Shown: piece after piece, positions 8,062 through 17,379 of the stretch
How positions within the stretch are numbered: the first letter of the stretch is position 1
Layout of the letters: every line of letters starts with the position of its first letter
Position numbers and translations under genes: made by a program
From: JAWVFM01 sp963841455
GTDB taxonomy: Bacteria > Actinomycetota > Thermoleophilia > Solirubrobacterales > 70-9
DNA length: 64,000 bases
Reading direction: 5' to 3'
Assembly: GCA_963841455.1 (NCBI GenBank)
Contig: CAWJCU010000002.1
Coordinates: 405,135-469,134 of the forward strand
The notes under the pieces: generated by a model
Seen by the model: the letters and a program-made list of their open reading frames with translations, nothing else
The model's database searches: none
Told to the model about the DNA's origin: nothing

Positions 8062-8703
8062 CTAGGAGACCGGCGTCGCCGCCAGCGATTCCCACAGGTA
8101 CAGGCAGGCGAGCGAGCGGTTGGGCCGCCAGGCCTCTGCGCGCTCGACGACCTCGGCCGGCGTCGGGATCTCATCGAGCCCGTAGGCGAGCTGAACCGCC
8201 TTGCGGATCCCGAGGTCACCCCCGGAGATCACATCGGGCCGCTCGAGGTGGAACAGCAGGAACATCTCGGCGCTCCACTGACCGAAGCCCCGGACGGCGA
8301 CGATCTCCTCGATCACGTCCTCGTCCGAGAGCTCGGCGAGGCGCTCAAGCTCGAGCTCCCCGCGCTGCACGTGTCCGGCGAGGTCGCGCAGGTACTCCGC
8401 CTTCCGGCCCGAGAGGCCGACGCCACGCAGGTCGGCCTCCGAGGCCGCGACGAGGTCCTCCGGCCCGGGCACCCTCCCATCGAACAGCTCGAGGAGCCTG
8501 CCGTAGATCGTCCGCGCGGCCTTGGTCGAGAGCTGCTGCCCCACCACCGCCCGCACGAGGGCACCGAAAGCGTCATCCGGCCTGACCGTCTTGCGGCGCC
8601 GCTCGCGCTCGGAGATGCTGAGCGGGCCGATGCGCTCGATGAGCCCGGCCAGAACGGGATCGGTCGCGGCGAGGGCCCTGCGGCGGTCAGCGGGTCGTGG
8701 CAT
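8062..8703 (-). CDS. DNA-3-methyladenine glycosylase II (AlkA-like HhH-GPD)
   Basis: Base-excision repair of alkylated purines. A 213-residue protein with the helix-hairpin-helix segment VRGFGQWSAEMFLLFHL and the downstream catalytic aspartate in GGDLG. These define the HhH-GPD superfamily. It lacks the four-cysteine iron-sulfur cluster of MutY/Nth. It also lacks the N-terminal domain of E. coli AlkA, so it is the short form common in actinobacteria. It is the first gene of the run into bioB. The start is ATG. Confidence 0.88.
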   Translation of the reverse strand: MPRPADRRRALAATDPVLAGLIERIGPLSISERERRRKTVRPDDAFGALVRAVVGQQLSTKAARTIYGRLLELFDGRVPGPEDLVAASEADLRGVGLSGRKAEYLRDLAGHVQRGELELERLAELSDEDVIEEIVAVRGFGQWSAEMFLLFHLERPDVISGGDLGIRKAVQLAYGLDEIPTPAEVVERAEAWRPNRSLACLYLWESLAATPVS

Positions 8704-8779
8704 CGCCCGCCAGGGTAGTCGCGCTCACGCAACCTGACGCTCCGCCGCCTGTTTGACTATCGAGGCACGCTTCGCGGGG

Positions 8780-10548
8780 ATGAAGAGACTGACCGAACGA
8801 TCTGCAGGGCCGGCGCGGCGGGCTCGCCTGCGCATCGTCACCGTCGCCGCCGGCCTGGCGTGGTGCGCCGCCGGCCTCGCCGTGGCGGACGCGGGGCACC
8901 GTCGCGCGCGCCGCACCCGCACCTGACGTCCGACCGAACGTCGTCGTGATCATGTCCGACGACCAGACCGTCCAGGCGACGAAGTTCCAGCAGCACGTGC
9001 TGTCGGACATCGGCGACCACGGGGCGACGTTCACCGACAGCTTCGTCAACTTCCCCCTCTGCTGCCCTTCGCGCACCACCTTCCTCACCGGCCTCTACGC
9101 GAGCAACCACCACGTGGAGGACAACAATCCCCCGCTCGGCGGCTTCAGCCGGTTCGAGCGCCTCGACGCGGGCAACACGCTCCCGATCTGGCTCCAGCGC
9201 TCCGGCTACTACACGGCGGAGATCGGCAAGTTCCTGAACCGATACGGGTTCTCCGACCCGACCCTCGTGCCGCCCGGGTGGAACGAGTGGTACGCGATCT
9301 CGGGCGGGGTCGACTACTACGACTATCAGGTGAACGAGAACGGCGCGTTGGCCTCCTACGGCGACGACCCGCGGGACTACGTCGACGACGTCACCACGGA
9401 CCGAGCCGACGAGTTCATCCAGCGCATCGGCCCAGGATCGGCCCCGTTCTTCCTCTATGTCGCCTACAAAGCGCCGCACAAGGGGGGGCCGCACCCGACG
9501 GGGTCGCGATGCGCGGGCGGGCCGCCGGAGCCTCCGCGCCGGCACTTCGGGGAGTTCGCGGACGCGCCGTTGCCGAAGCCCCCCAGCTTCAACGAGGCCA
9601 ACGTCTCCGACAAGCCGCAATTCGTCCAGGACCTGCCGCCCCTGACACAGGAGCAGGTCGCCGGGGAGCGCACGCTCTACCAATGCGAGCTCGAGTCGCT
9701 CCAGGGCGTCGACGACGGCGTCCACTCGATCGTCCGAACGCTCAGCGATGTCGGCGAGCTGAAGAACACGCTCATCGTCTACACCTCGGACAACGGCTTC
9801 CTCCACGGCGAGCACCGGATCTACACCGGGAAGACGAAGGTCTACGAGCCGTCGATACGGGTTCCGCTCCTCATGCGCGGCCCCGGGATACCGGCGGGAG
9901 TGAGGGTCCGTGACCTCACGATCAACGCGGACCTCGCTCCAACGATCGTCGAGGCGACCGGGGCCCGCGCCGATCGGATCATGAATGGAAGGCCGATTCT
10001 GAGCGACACGCAGCATCCCGGGCGCAAGCTCGGACGCGAACTGCTTCTCGAGGGCAACGACTATTTCGGGATTCGAACCGCGCGATACAAGTACGTCGCC
10101 CACGAGGACGGCGAGCGGGAGCTCTACGACCTCGAGACCGATCCCGACGAGCTCCAGAACGTCGTCGCGGACCCCGCCTACGCGCCCGTCGAGCAGCTCC
10201 TATCGAGCGAGCTCTCCACCCTTCGCAACTGCCGGCGGGGCAACTGCCATCGGCTCCCCAAGCTCGACGTCAAGCTCCACTATTCCCGGGCCGAGTCTCC
10301 CTCGGGCGGGCCCTGCGCCCGCGGCCCGGTGAGGGCGGCGTTCACGGCGGGCTGACGCCAGCCTCATCGTCGAGGCCGGCTTCCGCTTCGACGGCGCGGC
10401 CTCAGACGCGATCGCGCCGCCCTTCCAGCTCGTGATCTCCCGCTCGGAGCTCCCCTCACAGGGCCATCCGCGGCTTGACGCTAAGGTCGACCTCCTCGAC
10501 GGCCGCGAGATGACGCTCGAGGCCGACCTGCCGTCCCGCTGTCCCTAG
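8780..10548 (+). CDS. Exported sulfatase (arylsulfatase family), split into three frames by two one-base shifts
   Basis: The ATG at 8780 opens a signal/anchor sequence (LRIVTVAAGLAWCAAGLAVA). The frame breaks near 8895, where removing one G from GGGG joins it to APDVRPNVVVIMSDDQ, the classical sulfatase start with metal-binding Asp residues. The formylglycine motif follows as CCPSR, with later metal residues in YTSDNGFLHGEHR. Near 10350 removing one G from GGG joins the 10355 stop to a further 65 residues ending at 10548. With both bases removed the length is 589 codons. Substrate unknown. The continuous piece alone is 8946-10355. Confidence 0.8.
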
Positions 10549-10566
10549 CCGAGCGAGGGCGCTACG

Positions 10567-10918
10567 TCAGCGGACGACGATCTTTCCCTTCATGAACGGA
10601 TGGAGCGTGCAGATGTAGCCGAAGGTGCCCTTGTGCTTGAACACGATCGCCTTCGCCTTGTTGTGCTTGATATTGCCGGTGTTGAAGACGCCCCTCTTCG
10701 TGGCCGTGTGCGTGGAGCCGTCCTCGTTCCGAAACACGACCTTCGTGCCCTTCACGACCCTCAGCGTCTTCTTGTGGTACGCGAAGTTCTTGATCGTGAC
10801 CCCGGCCGGCTTCTTGGCATCCGCACCCGCGCCGCCCGCGAACGCGGGCACCGTGAGCGCCGCGGCCGCGAGCACCGCGATCCCGACGGTGGTACATGCC
10901 CTTGTAGATCGTTTTCAT
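10567..10918 (-). CDS. Small secreted cupredoxin (plastocyanin/amicyanin-like), one frameshift in the signal peptide
   Basis: About 117 residues. The mature domain has the type-1 copper pattern: a His in GSTHTA, and C-terminal Cys, His and Met in YICTLHPFM. The ATG at 10918 gives MKTIYKGM. Removing one base after it joins to TTVGIAVLAAAALTVPAFA, a good signal peptide. Without that correction the frame starts at a GTG at 10875. It probably carries electrons outside the membrane. It converges on the sulfatase, and a second, unrelated cupredoxin is at 34004-34690. Confidence 0.8.
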
Positions 10919-10966
10919 GGTTATGTTTTACAGGAGCGAGACCGGAAACGATCAAAACGCCGGATC

Positions 10967-11782
10967 TCAGCGGCCGGTCCAGCGAGGCTTCCGCTTCTCG
11001 GCGAACGCCCTGATCCCCTCGCGAAAGTCCTCGGAGGCGAAGCAGGAGCGGCGCAGCTCCACGAGCTCGCGCTCCTGCTCGGCGCTCAGCACGGGGTTGC
11101 GCGCGAGCGTCTCGATCGCGCGCTTGTTGCCGCGCATGGAGATCGGCGCGTTCGACGCGATCTCGGCGGCGAGCTCGAGCGCACGAGGCTCGACCTCGTC
11201 CGGCGCGACCGCCTCGTTGACGAGGCCCATTCGCTCCGCCGCACCGCCGTCGTAGTTGCGGCCGACGAGGAAGAGCTCGCGCGTGCGGGCGACCCCGACG
11301 ACCTCGATGAACCGCTCGAGGCCGGTGTGTCCGTAGATGAGGCCGAGCTTCGCGGGCGGCATCCCGAGCTTTGCCTCGGTCGAGGCGATCCGCAGGTCGC
11401 AGCGGACCGCGAGCTCGAGGCCGCCGCCGAGGCAGTGCCCGTTGACCGCCGCCAACGTCGGATACGGGTGCGCGCTCACTGCCTCCATCGCCGCGTGGAA
11501 GGGATGCGCGACGAGCGCCTCTGCGTCGGCCTCGAAGCTCGAGTCCGGGATCCCGGCGATGTCGTAGCCGGCCGAGAAGACCGGTGGCGCGCCGGTGATG
11601 ACCAAGCAGCGGTGCTCGATCCCCTCGCCGAGCGAAGGCAGAGCCTCAGCCAGGGCGCCGAGGATGTCGTGGTCGAGCGCGTTGCGGCGCTCGGGGTTCG
11701 AGATTGTGAGGCGAGCGACGGCCTCAGCAGGGAAGTCGAGCAGAAGCTTGCCGCCGGCGAGCGACTGCTCGGCCTCGGGCAC
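10967..11782 (-). CDS. Enoyl-CoA hydratase/isomerase family protein
   Basis: Crotonase fold, 271 residues. The oxyanion-hole segments are FSAGYDIAGI and the second around NGHCLGGGLELAV. The glutamates expected of a true hydratase are not obvious: the second conserved segment has KLGLIYGHTG, so isomerase, hydrolase or decarboxylase activity is possible. The GTG start at 11782 follows the stop codon of the biotinyl carrier gene with no spacing, so the two are translationally coupled. It probably acts on acyl-CoA in fatty-acid or branched-chain turnover. Confidence 0.85.
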   Translation of the reverse strand: MPEAEQSLAGGKLLLDFPAEAVARLTISNPERRNALDHDILGALAEALPSLGEGIEHRCLVITGAPPVFSAGYDIAGIPDSSFEADAEALVAHPFHAAMEAVSAHPYPTLAAVNGHCLGGGLELAVRCDLRIASTEAKLGMPPAKLGLIYGHTGLERFIEVVGVARTRELFLVGRNYDGGAAERMGLVNEAVAPDEVEPRALELAAEIASNAPISMRGNKRAIETLARNPVLSAEQERELVELRRSCFASEDFREGIRAFAEKRKPRWTGR

Positions 11783-11995
11783 CTAGTCGAGGACGACGAG
11801 CACGTCGCCCTCCTGTACGGATTGGCCCTCCTCGCAGCGGATCTCCTTGACGGTGCCGGCGTCCTCGGCCTCGACCGGCATCTCCATCTTCATCGACTCG
11901 AGGATCGCGACGGTGTCGCCCTCGTCGACCTCGTCGCCGACCCCGACCTCGATCTTCCAGACCGTGCCGGTGATGTGCGCCTCTACGTCGGCCAC
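11783..11995 (-). CDS. Free-standing biotinyl/lipoyl carrier protein
   Basis: A 70-residue protein that is only a biotinyl domain, with the biotinylated lysine in ESMKMEM. Starting at the GTG at 11995 leaves 24 bases to the divergent glycosyltransferase. It resembles the small biotinylated protein TB7.3 of mycobacteria and would be the carboxyl carrier of an acyl-CoA carboxylase whose other subunits are not in the window. It is directly coupled to the enoyl-CoA hydratase-family gene. The bioBFD operon 4-7 kb away would supply the cofactor. Confidence 0.88.
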   Translation of the reverse strand: MADVEAHITGTVWKIEVGVGDEVDEGDTVAILESMKMEMPVEAEDAGTVKEIRCEEGQSVQEGDVLVVLD

Positions 11996-12019
11996 GACCG
12001 CGCGGCACAATAGCCGTCC

Positions 12020-12709
12020 TTGACGGCGGAACGAGCCAGCGTCGCGGTCATCGTCGCCGCCCGCAACGAGGCCGATCGGCTCGGCGCCACGCTCTCCGCG
12101 CTGGAGCGCGCCCTTCCCTCCGCGACGATCTGGGTTGCCGACGACGCCTCCACGGATGGCACTGCCGAGGTCGCGATCGCGGGCGGCGCCCAGCTCGTGA
12201 CGCGCAGACGGCCGCACGGCAAGGGCGCGAATGTGACCGCGGCCGCCGAGGCGGTGCTCGGCGCCGAGCCGCGCCCGGAGCTCGTGCTGCTCTGCGACGC
12301 GGACCTCGGGCCGTCGGCGAGCGAGCTCGTCGCGCTCGTCGACGCTGTGAGGGACGGGCAGTGCGACCTCGCAATCGCGGCATTCCGCTCGCGCGTGGGG
12401 GGCGGCCTCGGCGTCGCCGTCGGCTTCGCGCGATGGGCGATCTCGACGAGCTCGGGCTTTCGCCCGCGGGCGCCGCTCTCGGGCCAGCGCGCCATGCGCG
12501 CCGAGGTGCTGCTGGCGCTGCTGCCGCTTGCCGGCGGCTTCGGGCTCGAGACCGGCATGACGATCGACGCCGCGCGTGCCGGCTACCGCATCGCCGAGAT
12601 CGACCTCGACCTGGCCCACCGCGCGACCGGCCGCACCCCCGCCGGCTTCGCCCACCGCGGCCGCCAGCTCCTCGACGCGTACCGCGCGTATCGAACGAGG
12701 CGCGGATAG
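12020..12709 (+). CDS. Family 2 glycosyltransferase
   Basis: A 229-residue GT-A fold enzyme. It has the N-terminal VIVAARNEADRL, the nucleotide-sugar aspartates in ADDASTDGT, and the metal-binding DAD in LLCDADLG. There is no membrane segment at the C-terminus. It starts at a TTG. Such proteins transfer sugars to lipid or polymer acceptors, for example dolichyl-phosphate-type carriers, but the acceptor cannot be told. The glycerol kinase gene follows after 13 bases. Confidence 0.85.
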   Translation: MTAERASVAVIVAARNEADRLGATLSALERALPSATIWVADDASTDGTAEVAIAGGAQLVTRRRPHGKGANVTAAAEAVLGAEPRPELVLLCDADLGPSASELVALVDAVRDGQCDLAIAAFRSRVGGGLGVAVGFARWAISTSSGFRPRAPLSGQRAMRAEVLLALLPLAGGFGLETGMTIDAARAGYRIAEIDLDLAHRATGRTPAGFAHRGRQLLDAYRAYRTRRG

Positions 12710-12722
12710 CCTGCGCGCGACC

Positions 12723-14177
12723 GTGATCCTGGCGATCGATCAGGGGACGACCGGCACGACCTGCCTCGTCTTCGACTCCGAGGCCCGCATCGTCGGCCGC
12801 GCGTACAGCGAGTTCAAGCAGCACTTCCCGCGGCCCGGCTGGGTGGAGCACGACCCGAACGAGATCTGGGAGGTGACGAGGCGCGTTGCCGAGGAGGCGC
12901 TCGCGGCGGCGGCGACGCCGGGCGCCGACCTCGATGCGATCGGGATCACGAACCAGCGCGAGACCGTCGTCGCCTGGGACCCACGCACGGGCGAGCCCGT
13001 CCACAACGCCCTCGTGTGGCAGGACCGCCGCACCGCCGCGCGGTGCGACGAGCTTCGCCAGGCCGGCCACGAGGAGCTGGTGCGCCAGCGGACTGGGCTC
13101 GTGATCGACGCCTACTTCTCAGGGACGAAGATCGAGTGGCTGCTGCGAAACGTCGAGGCCGCTCGCGGGGCGAGGTTCGGCACGATCGACTCCTGGCTCG
13201 TCCACAAGCTCACCGGCCGCCACGTCACCGACCTCTCGAACGCGTCGCGGACGATGCTGTTCGACATCCATCGCCTGGCGTGGGACGGCGAGCTCTGCGA
13301 CATGCTCGGGATCGACCCGGGATCGCTGCCCGAGCCGGCTGGCTCGGCTGAGATCTACGGCACCACCGACGTGTTCGGCGGCGAGGTGCCGGTGGCGGGC
13401 GTCGCCGGCGACCAGCAGGCCGCCCTGTTCGGGCAGGCCTGCCATCAGCCGGGCATGGCGAAGAACACCTACGGGACCGGGAGCTTCGTCCTGCTCAACA
13501 CCGGTCCCGAGGCGGCGGACCCGGGCGCGGGCCTGCTGGCGACCGTCGCCTGGGGCCTCGGCGAGCACGCCGACTACGCGCTCGAGGCGTCGGTCTTCGT
13601 GACCGGAGCCGCGGTGCAGTGGCTGCGCGACGGCCTCGGGATCATCGAGAAGGCGGCCGAGACCGAGGAGCTCGCGGCCTCGCTCGAGCGGAACGACGGC
13701 GTGTACTTCGTCCCGGCCCTCACCGGCCTCGGCTCGCCGCACTGGGACCCGTACGCGCGAGGGACGATCGTCGGCCTCACGCGCGGCTCCGGCCGTGCTC
13801 ATCTGGCCCGGGCAGCGCTCGAGGCGATCGCCTACCAGACAGTCGACGCCGTGCGGGCACAGGAGGCCGCCTCCGGGGAGGAGCTCGCGGAGCTCCGCGC
13901 CGACGGCGGCGGCGCGCTCAACGGCTGGCTGATGCAGTTCCAGGCCGACGTCCTCGGCGCGCCGGTGATCGTCCCGGACGTCGCCGAGACGACCGCGCAG
14001 GGCGCCGCCTACCTCGCCGGCATCGGCGCAGGGACCTGGACGCTCGAGGAGGTCGCATCACGCTGGCGCGAGGCGGCGCGCTACGAGCCGCGTATGGGCC
14101 GCGACCAGGCCGAGGCGCTGCTCGCCGGATGGCGCCGGGCGCTGGAGCGCTCGCGCGGCTGGGCGACCGGCGAGTAA
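12723..14177 (+). CDS. glpK: Glycerol kinase
   Basis: Phosphorylates glycerol to sn-glycerol 3-phosphate. The 484-residue FGGY kinase shows the phosphate-binding DQGTTGTT at residues 5-12, NQRETVVAWD and NALVWQDRRT, characteristic of GlpK, and the C-terminal adenosine loop ELRADGGGA. I use the GTG at 12723, which places the phosphate loop where the family has it. An upstream in-frame extension overlaps the glycosyltransferase. The phosphatidic-acid acyltransferase downstream fits glycerolipid synthesis. No glpF or glpD is in the window. Confidence 0.96.
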   Translation: MILAIDQGTTGTTCLVFDSEARIVGRAYSEFKQHFPRPGWVEHDPNEIWEVTRRVAEEALAAAATPGADLDAIGITNQRETVVAWDPRTGEPVHNALVWQDRRTAARCDELRQAGHEELVRQRTGLVIDAYFSGTKIEWLLRNVEAARGARFGTIDSWLVHKLTGRHVTDLSNASRTMLFDIHRLAWDGELCDMLGIDPGSLPEPAGSAEIYGTTDVFGGEVPVAGVAGDQQAALFGQACHQPGMAKNTYGTGSFVLLNTGPEAADPGAGLLATVAWGLGEHADYALEASVFVTGAAVQWLRDGLGIIEKAAETEELAASLERNDGVYFVPALTGLGSPHWDPYARGTIVGLTRGSGRAHLARAALEAIAYQTVDAVRAQEAASGEELAELRADGGGALNGWLMQFQADVLGAPVIVPDVAETTAQGAAYLAGIGAGTWTLEEVASRWREAARYEPRMGRDQAEALLAGWRRALERSRGWATGE

Positions 14178-14234
14178 CCGCTCCGCGGCTCGGGGTTAGA
14201 AGTCACAGGAGCTGAACGACGGCTCCCGTTCGCG

Positions 14235-15020
14235 ATGGCCGACATCAAGCCACAGGTCTACAAGGATCCGCGACCGGCGGAATACTTCGACCGCTTCCAC
14301 GCCTGGGCGCGGACCCACGGTGCCGGGTGGGTCTACGACCTCGTACGCATGGTCGTGACGCCGATCGCGCTCTTCTTCTACCGCACCTGGCCGATCGCGC
14401 CGACGAACGTTCCCGAGACCGGGCCGGTGATCCTCGCGCCGAACCACTTCTCGAACTTCGACCACTTCCTCGCCGGCGTCTACCTGCGCCGGCGGATCCG
14501 CTTCATGGCGAAGTCGCAGCTCTTCGGCAAGAACGCCATCCTCACGTACATCTACCGGGTCGGCGGCGTCTTCCCGGTGCGGCGCGGCCACCACGACGAG
14601 GAGGCGTTCAAGACCGCCTACTCGATCCTCGAGCGCGACGGCTGCGTCCTGATCTACGCCGAGGGCGGCCGCTCGCGGACGGGGCGCCTCGGTGAGGCGA
14701 AGCCGGGCATCGGCAGAATGGCGCTGGAATCGGGGGTCCCGGTGGTGCCGGTGGCGATCCATGGCTCGCTCGGCATCCGCAAGTGGCGGAAGCTTCGCTT
14801 CCCGAAGGTCACCGTGCAGTACGCCGAGCCGATCACGTTCGAGCTCGTCCCCAACCCGACACGGGAGCAGCAACTCGACGCCGCGAACCAGATCTTCGAC
14901 CGCGTCCGCGAGATGTACGTGGCGCTCGACGAGAAGGGGCGCCGCGGGGTTGCGAAGGCGCTCCGCGAGGGCGTCGCTGCCCGGGCGGAGACGAAGGTCC
15001 CCGCCGGCCAGCCCCGCTAG
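14235..15020 (+). CDS. 1-acyl-sn-glycerol-3-phosphate acyltransferase (PlsC-like)
   Basis: A 261-residue membrane-associated acyltransferase with the catalytic HX4D motif in NHFSNFD and the substrate-binding EGGRSRTG. It has an N-terminal hydrophobic anchor (LVRMVVTPIALFFYRTW). It makes phosphatidic acid from lysophosphatidic acid. It sits after glpK, so both may serve glycerolipid assembly. The C-terminal 40 residues are charged and less conserved. It converges on a membrane protein gene 7 bases away. Confidence 0.9.
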   Translation: MADIKPQVYKDPRPAEYFDRFHAWARTHGAGWVYDLVRMVVTPIALFFYRTWPIAPTNVPETGPVILAPNHFSNFDHFLAGVYLRRRIRFMAKSQLFGKNAILTYIYRVGGVFPVRRGHHDEEAFKTAYSILERDGCVLIYAEGGRSRTGRLGEAKPGIGRMALESGVPVVPVAIHGSLGIRKWRKLRFPKVTVQYAEPITFELVPNPTREQQLDAANQIFDRVREMYVALDEKGRRGVAKALREGVAARAETKVPAGQPR

Positions 15021-15027
15021 GCGCGCG

Positions 15028-15549
15028 CTACAGCGGCTTGATGACCATCACGAACATGGCCGCGAGGATGAGAAGGCCCGAGGCCATCCCGACCGCGGCC
15101 ACCCGCTTGGCAAGCGCCTGATACTCGGCGCTGAGCTTCACCTCGCCGTCGCCCGCGGCCTTGATGTCGCGCTCGGCCACCGCGGCGGCGCGGAGCTCGG
15201 TCGGGCCGAAGACGGCGTGGCCGAGGCCGAGCAGAACGATGACGATGATGAAGCCGATGGTCACGAAGGCGTCGCCGAAGCCAAAGCTGCCGACCGCCAC
15301 GAGGTAGATACCGGCTGCGAGGAGCACAAGCGCCCCCGGCGTGATGAGCTTGTTGCCGAGCTCGTGCTGGACGCGGTGCCAGAACGGGACGTGGCGAGCC
15401 TGGCCGGGCCGCGAGAGGATCGCGCCGACGATCCCGTAGCCGAAGGTGCCGCCGAAGGCGACGACCGCCGCGGAGACGTGGACGAAGAGGATGACGTTGT
15501 AGAACGTCAGGTGGTTCGGCTCGTAGAAGCTCGTTGCGATCTGCAGCAT
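15028..15549 (-). CDS. Four-helix membrane protein, DUF2269-like
   Basis: A 173-residue protein with four hydrophobic helices. The first carries LFVHVSAAVVAFGGTF, and the last ends in MFVMVIKPL. The conserved His in the first helix and the overall pattern resemble the DUF2269 family of predicted integral membrane proteins. No catalytic motif is evident. It lies 6 bases after the metallo-beta-lactamase-fold hydrolase and is probably cotranscribed with it. Confidence 0.7.
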   Translation of the reverse strand: MLQIATSFYEPNHLTFYNVILFVHVSAAVVAFGGTFGYGIVGAILSRPGQARHVPFWHRVQHELGNKLITPGALVLLAAGIYLVAVGSFGFGDAFVTIGFIIVIVLLGLGHAVFGPTELRAAAVAERDIKAAGDGEVKLSAEYQALAKRVAAVGMASGLLILAAMFVMVIKPL

Positions 15550-15555
15550 GCGCCC

Positions 15556-16464
15556 CTACTCGTAGCGCTTCTCGAGCGTCGGCCAGTGCTCGGGGTCGTG
15601 CCCCGGCACGATCACCGCCTGCGGGTACTGGGAGTGGAAGAGCTTTAGCTCCTGAAGCGAGCGGCGCCAAAGGCGGCGGTCGAGCGGCCGCGGCGGCTCC
15701 GGTGCGCCCTCCAGCTGGGCGTAGGTGTAGATCGCGTCGCCCGCGATCACGAGGTCGCGGTCGCGAAGCCTGCAGATGACGCTCTGGTGGCCCGCCGAGT
15801 GGCCTGGCGTCGACGCGAGGCGGACGCTGCCGTCGCCGAAGAGGTCGGAGGTGACGCCGAAGCTCGCGTACGAGCTGACGGTGTCGCCCTCGAAGGCCAC
15901 GGTCCGGTAGTCGAAGACGTAGTCGTAGTGCACCGGCCTGTAGCCGCGGAGGATGGGCCGGGCATCGGTCGTCGCCGCCTCCCATTCAGCCGCGGTGACG
16001 ACGAAGGTCGAGCCCGGGAACTCGGACATTCCCGAGGCGTGGTCGAAGTGCAGGTGGGTCATCACCACGACCTTGATGTCGCCAGGCTCGAGGCCGCGAG
16101 CGCGAAGCTGCGCTGGCACGTCCTCCCCCGGCTCGAGGCGGGGGTGACCGAAGCTGGTAACCAGGCGGCCGAGGTTCTCGGCCGGGTCCGACGACACGGA
16201 GGGGTGAAGGCCGGTGTCGACGAGGATCGCTCCGGCGCCCGGGTGGTGGATCAGGAACGCGGGGCAGGGCACCCACCAGTACTGCGAGCGCGGGGTTCCG
16301 ACGCCCATCGTCTTCAGGGTCTCGAAGCGGCCGCCGGCGCGCTCGAAGAAGGCGCGCGGGCCCTGCACCTCGCCGGCCTTCAGCGGCTCGACGATGACGG
16401 TCGCATTCTCGCGACCGCCCTCGAGGGGCTCCTCGAGTGGCTTTGGCTCGGCGTGGACCTTCAC
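15556..16464 (-). CDS. Metallo-beta-lactamase-fold hydrolase (AHL-lactonase-like)
   Basis: A 302-residue MBL-fold protein with the two-metal motif THLHFDHASG (HxHxDH), the downstream metal histidine in STPGHSAGHQ, the bridging Asp in VIAGDAIY and a final His in VPGHDPEHW. The pattern is closest to the N-acyl-homoserine lactonase/lactone hydrolase group. That is a family inference, not proof of quorum quenching. The GTG at 16464 is the chosen start. A longer open frame reads into the divergent SDR gene. Confidence 0.87.
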   Translation of the reverse strand: MKVHAEPKPLEEPLEGGRENATVIVEPLKAGEVQGPRAFFERAGGRFETLKTMGVGTPRSQYWWVPCPAFLIHHPGAGAILVDTGLHPSVSSDPAENLGRLVTSFGHPRLEPGEDVPAQLRARGLEPGDIKVVVMTHLHFDHASGMSEFPGSTFVVTAAEWEAATTDARPILRGYRPVHYDYVFDYRTVAFEGDTVSSYASFGVTSDLFGDGSVRLASTPGHSAGHQSVICRLRDRDLVIAGDAIYTYAQLEGAPEPPRPLDRRLWRRSLQELKLFHSQYPQAVIVPGHDPEHWPTLEKRYE

Positions 16465-16522
16465 GGGCGAGTCAGCGTAGACCAGCCAGAGCGAGCGAGC
16501 CGGGGATATCGTGGGCCCCGCA

Positions 16523-17379
16523 ATGGGGGACCCAGCTCCTTCTCGCATCTTCGCTCCGGGCTTGCTCGAGGGGCAGGTCTGCGCCGTCTCGGGGGCGGGC
16601 TCCGGCCTCGGCCGCGAGACGGCGCTCGAGCTCGCCCGGCTCGGCGCGATCGTCGTCGGCTGCGGGCGCCGTACCGAGCCCCTCGAGGAGACCGTCGAGG
16701 CGATCCGAGAGCGGCGGGGGCCGGGCGGAGATGCTAGGCGCTCGACATCCGCGAGCGCCGACGCGGTCGACGCGTTCGTCGACGGGATCGTCGAGCGGCA
16801 CGGGCGCCTCGACCTCCTCGTCAACAACGCCGGCGGCCAGTTCCTGAGCCCGGCCGAGGCGATCAGCCCGAAGGGCTTTCGCACCGTGATCGAGCTGAAC
16901 GTCCAGGGCACCTGGAACATGACCCACGCCGCGGCGACGAAGGCGTTCATGCCACAGGGCTCGGGCAAGGTCGTGAACGTCACGCTCTCGCCTCACAACG
17001 GGATGCCGGGGATGGTGCATTCGGGCGCCGCCCGCGCCGCGGTCGAGAACATGACACGGACCCTCTCCGTTGAATGGGCGCGCTACGGCATTCGGCTGGT
17101 GGCGATCGCCGCCGGTCAGTTCGACACCGAGACGCTGCGGACGAAGTATCCGGCGGAGGTGAGCAGGAACGTCTCCGCGCACGATCCCTCTCGGGCGCCT
17201 CGGCACCGCCCGAGGAGATGGCGTGGATGGTCGCCTATCTCGCCTCGCCCGCGGGCGACTTCCAGTCGGCGCCGGTGATCACGATCGACGGTGCCCGCGA
17301 CAACTGGTTCGGCCCCTGGCCCCCGCCGGCGATGGCGGGCGAAGAGGGCGAGCTGCTCGCCGAGGAGCGCCGGCCCTAA
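16523..17379 (+). pseudogene. Short-chain dehydrogenase/reductase, broken by five apparent one-base insertions
   Basis: The Rossmann motif GAGSGLGRE and the NNAG motif (LVNNAGGQF) mark an SDR of the 2,4-dienoyl-CoA reductase-like group. The usual catalytic Tyr region reads SPHNGMPGMVHSGAARAAV, so the Tyr is replaced by His, as in DECR-type enzymes. Three extra bases around 16715-16770 garble and then restore the frame. Two more near 17172 and 17205 separate the C-terminal half from its ending IDGARDNWFGPW. Removing five bases gives 284 sense codons. I read this as one gene with sequence errors, or a recent pseudogene. Confidence 0.72.
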
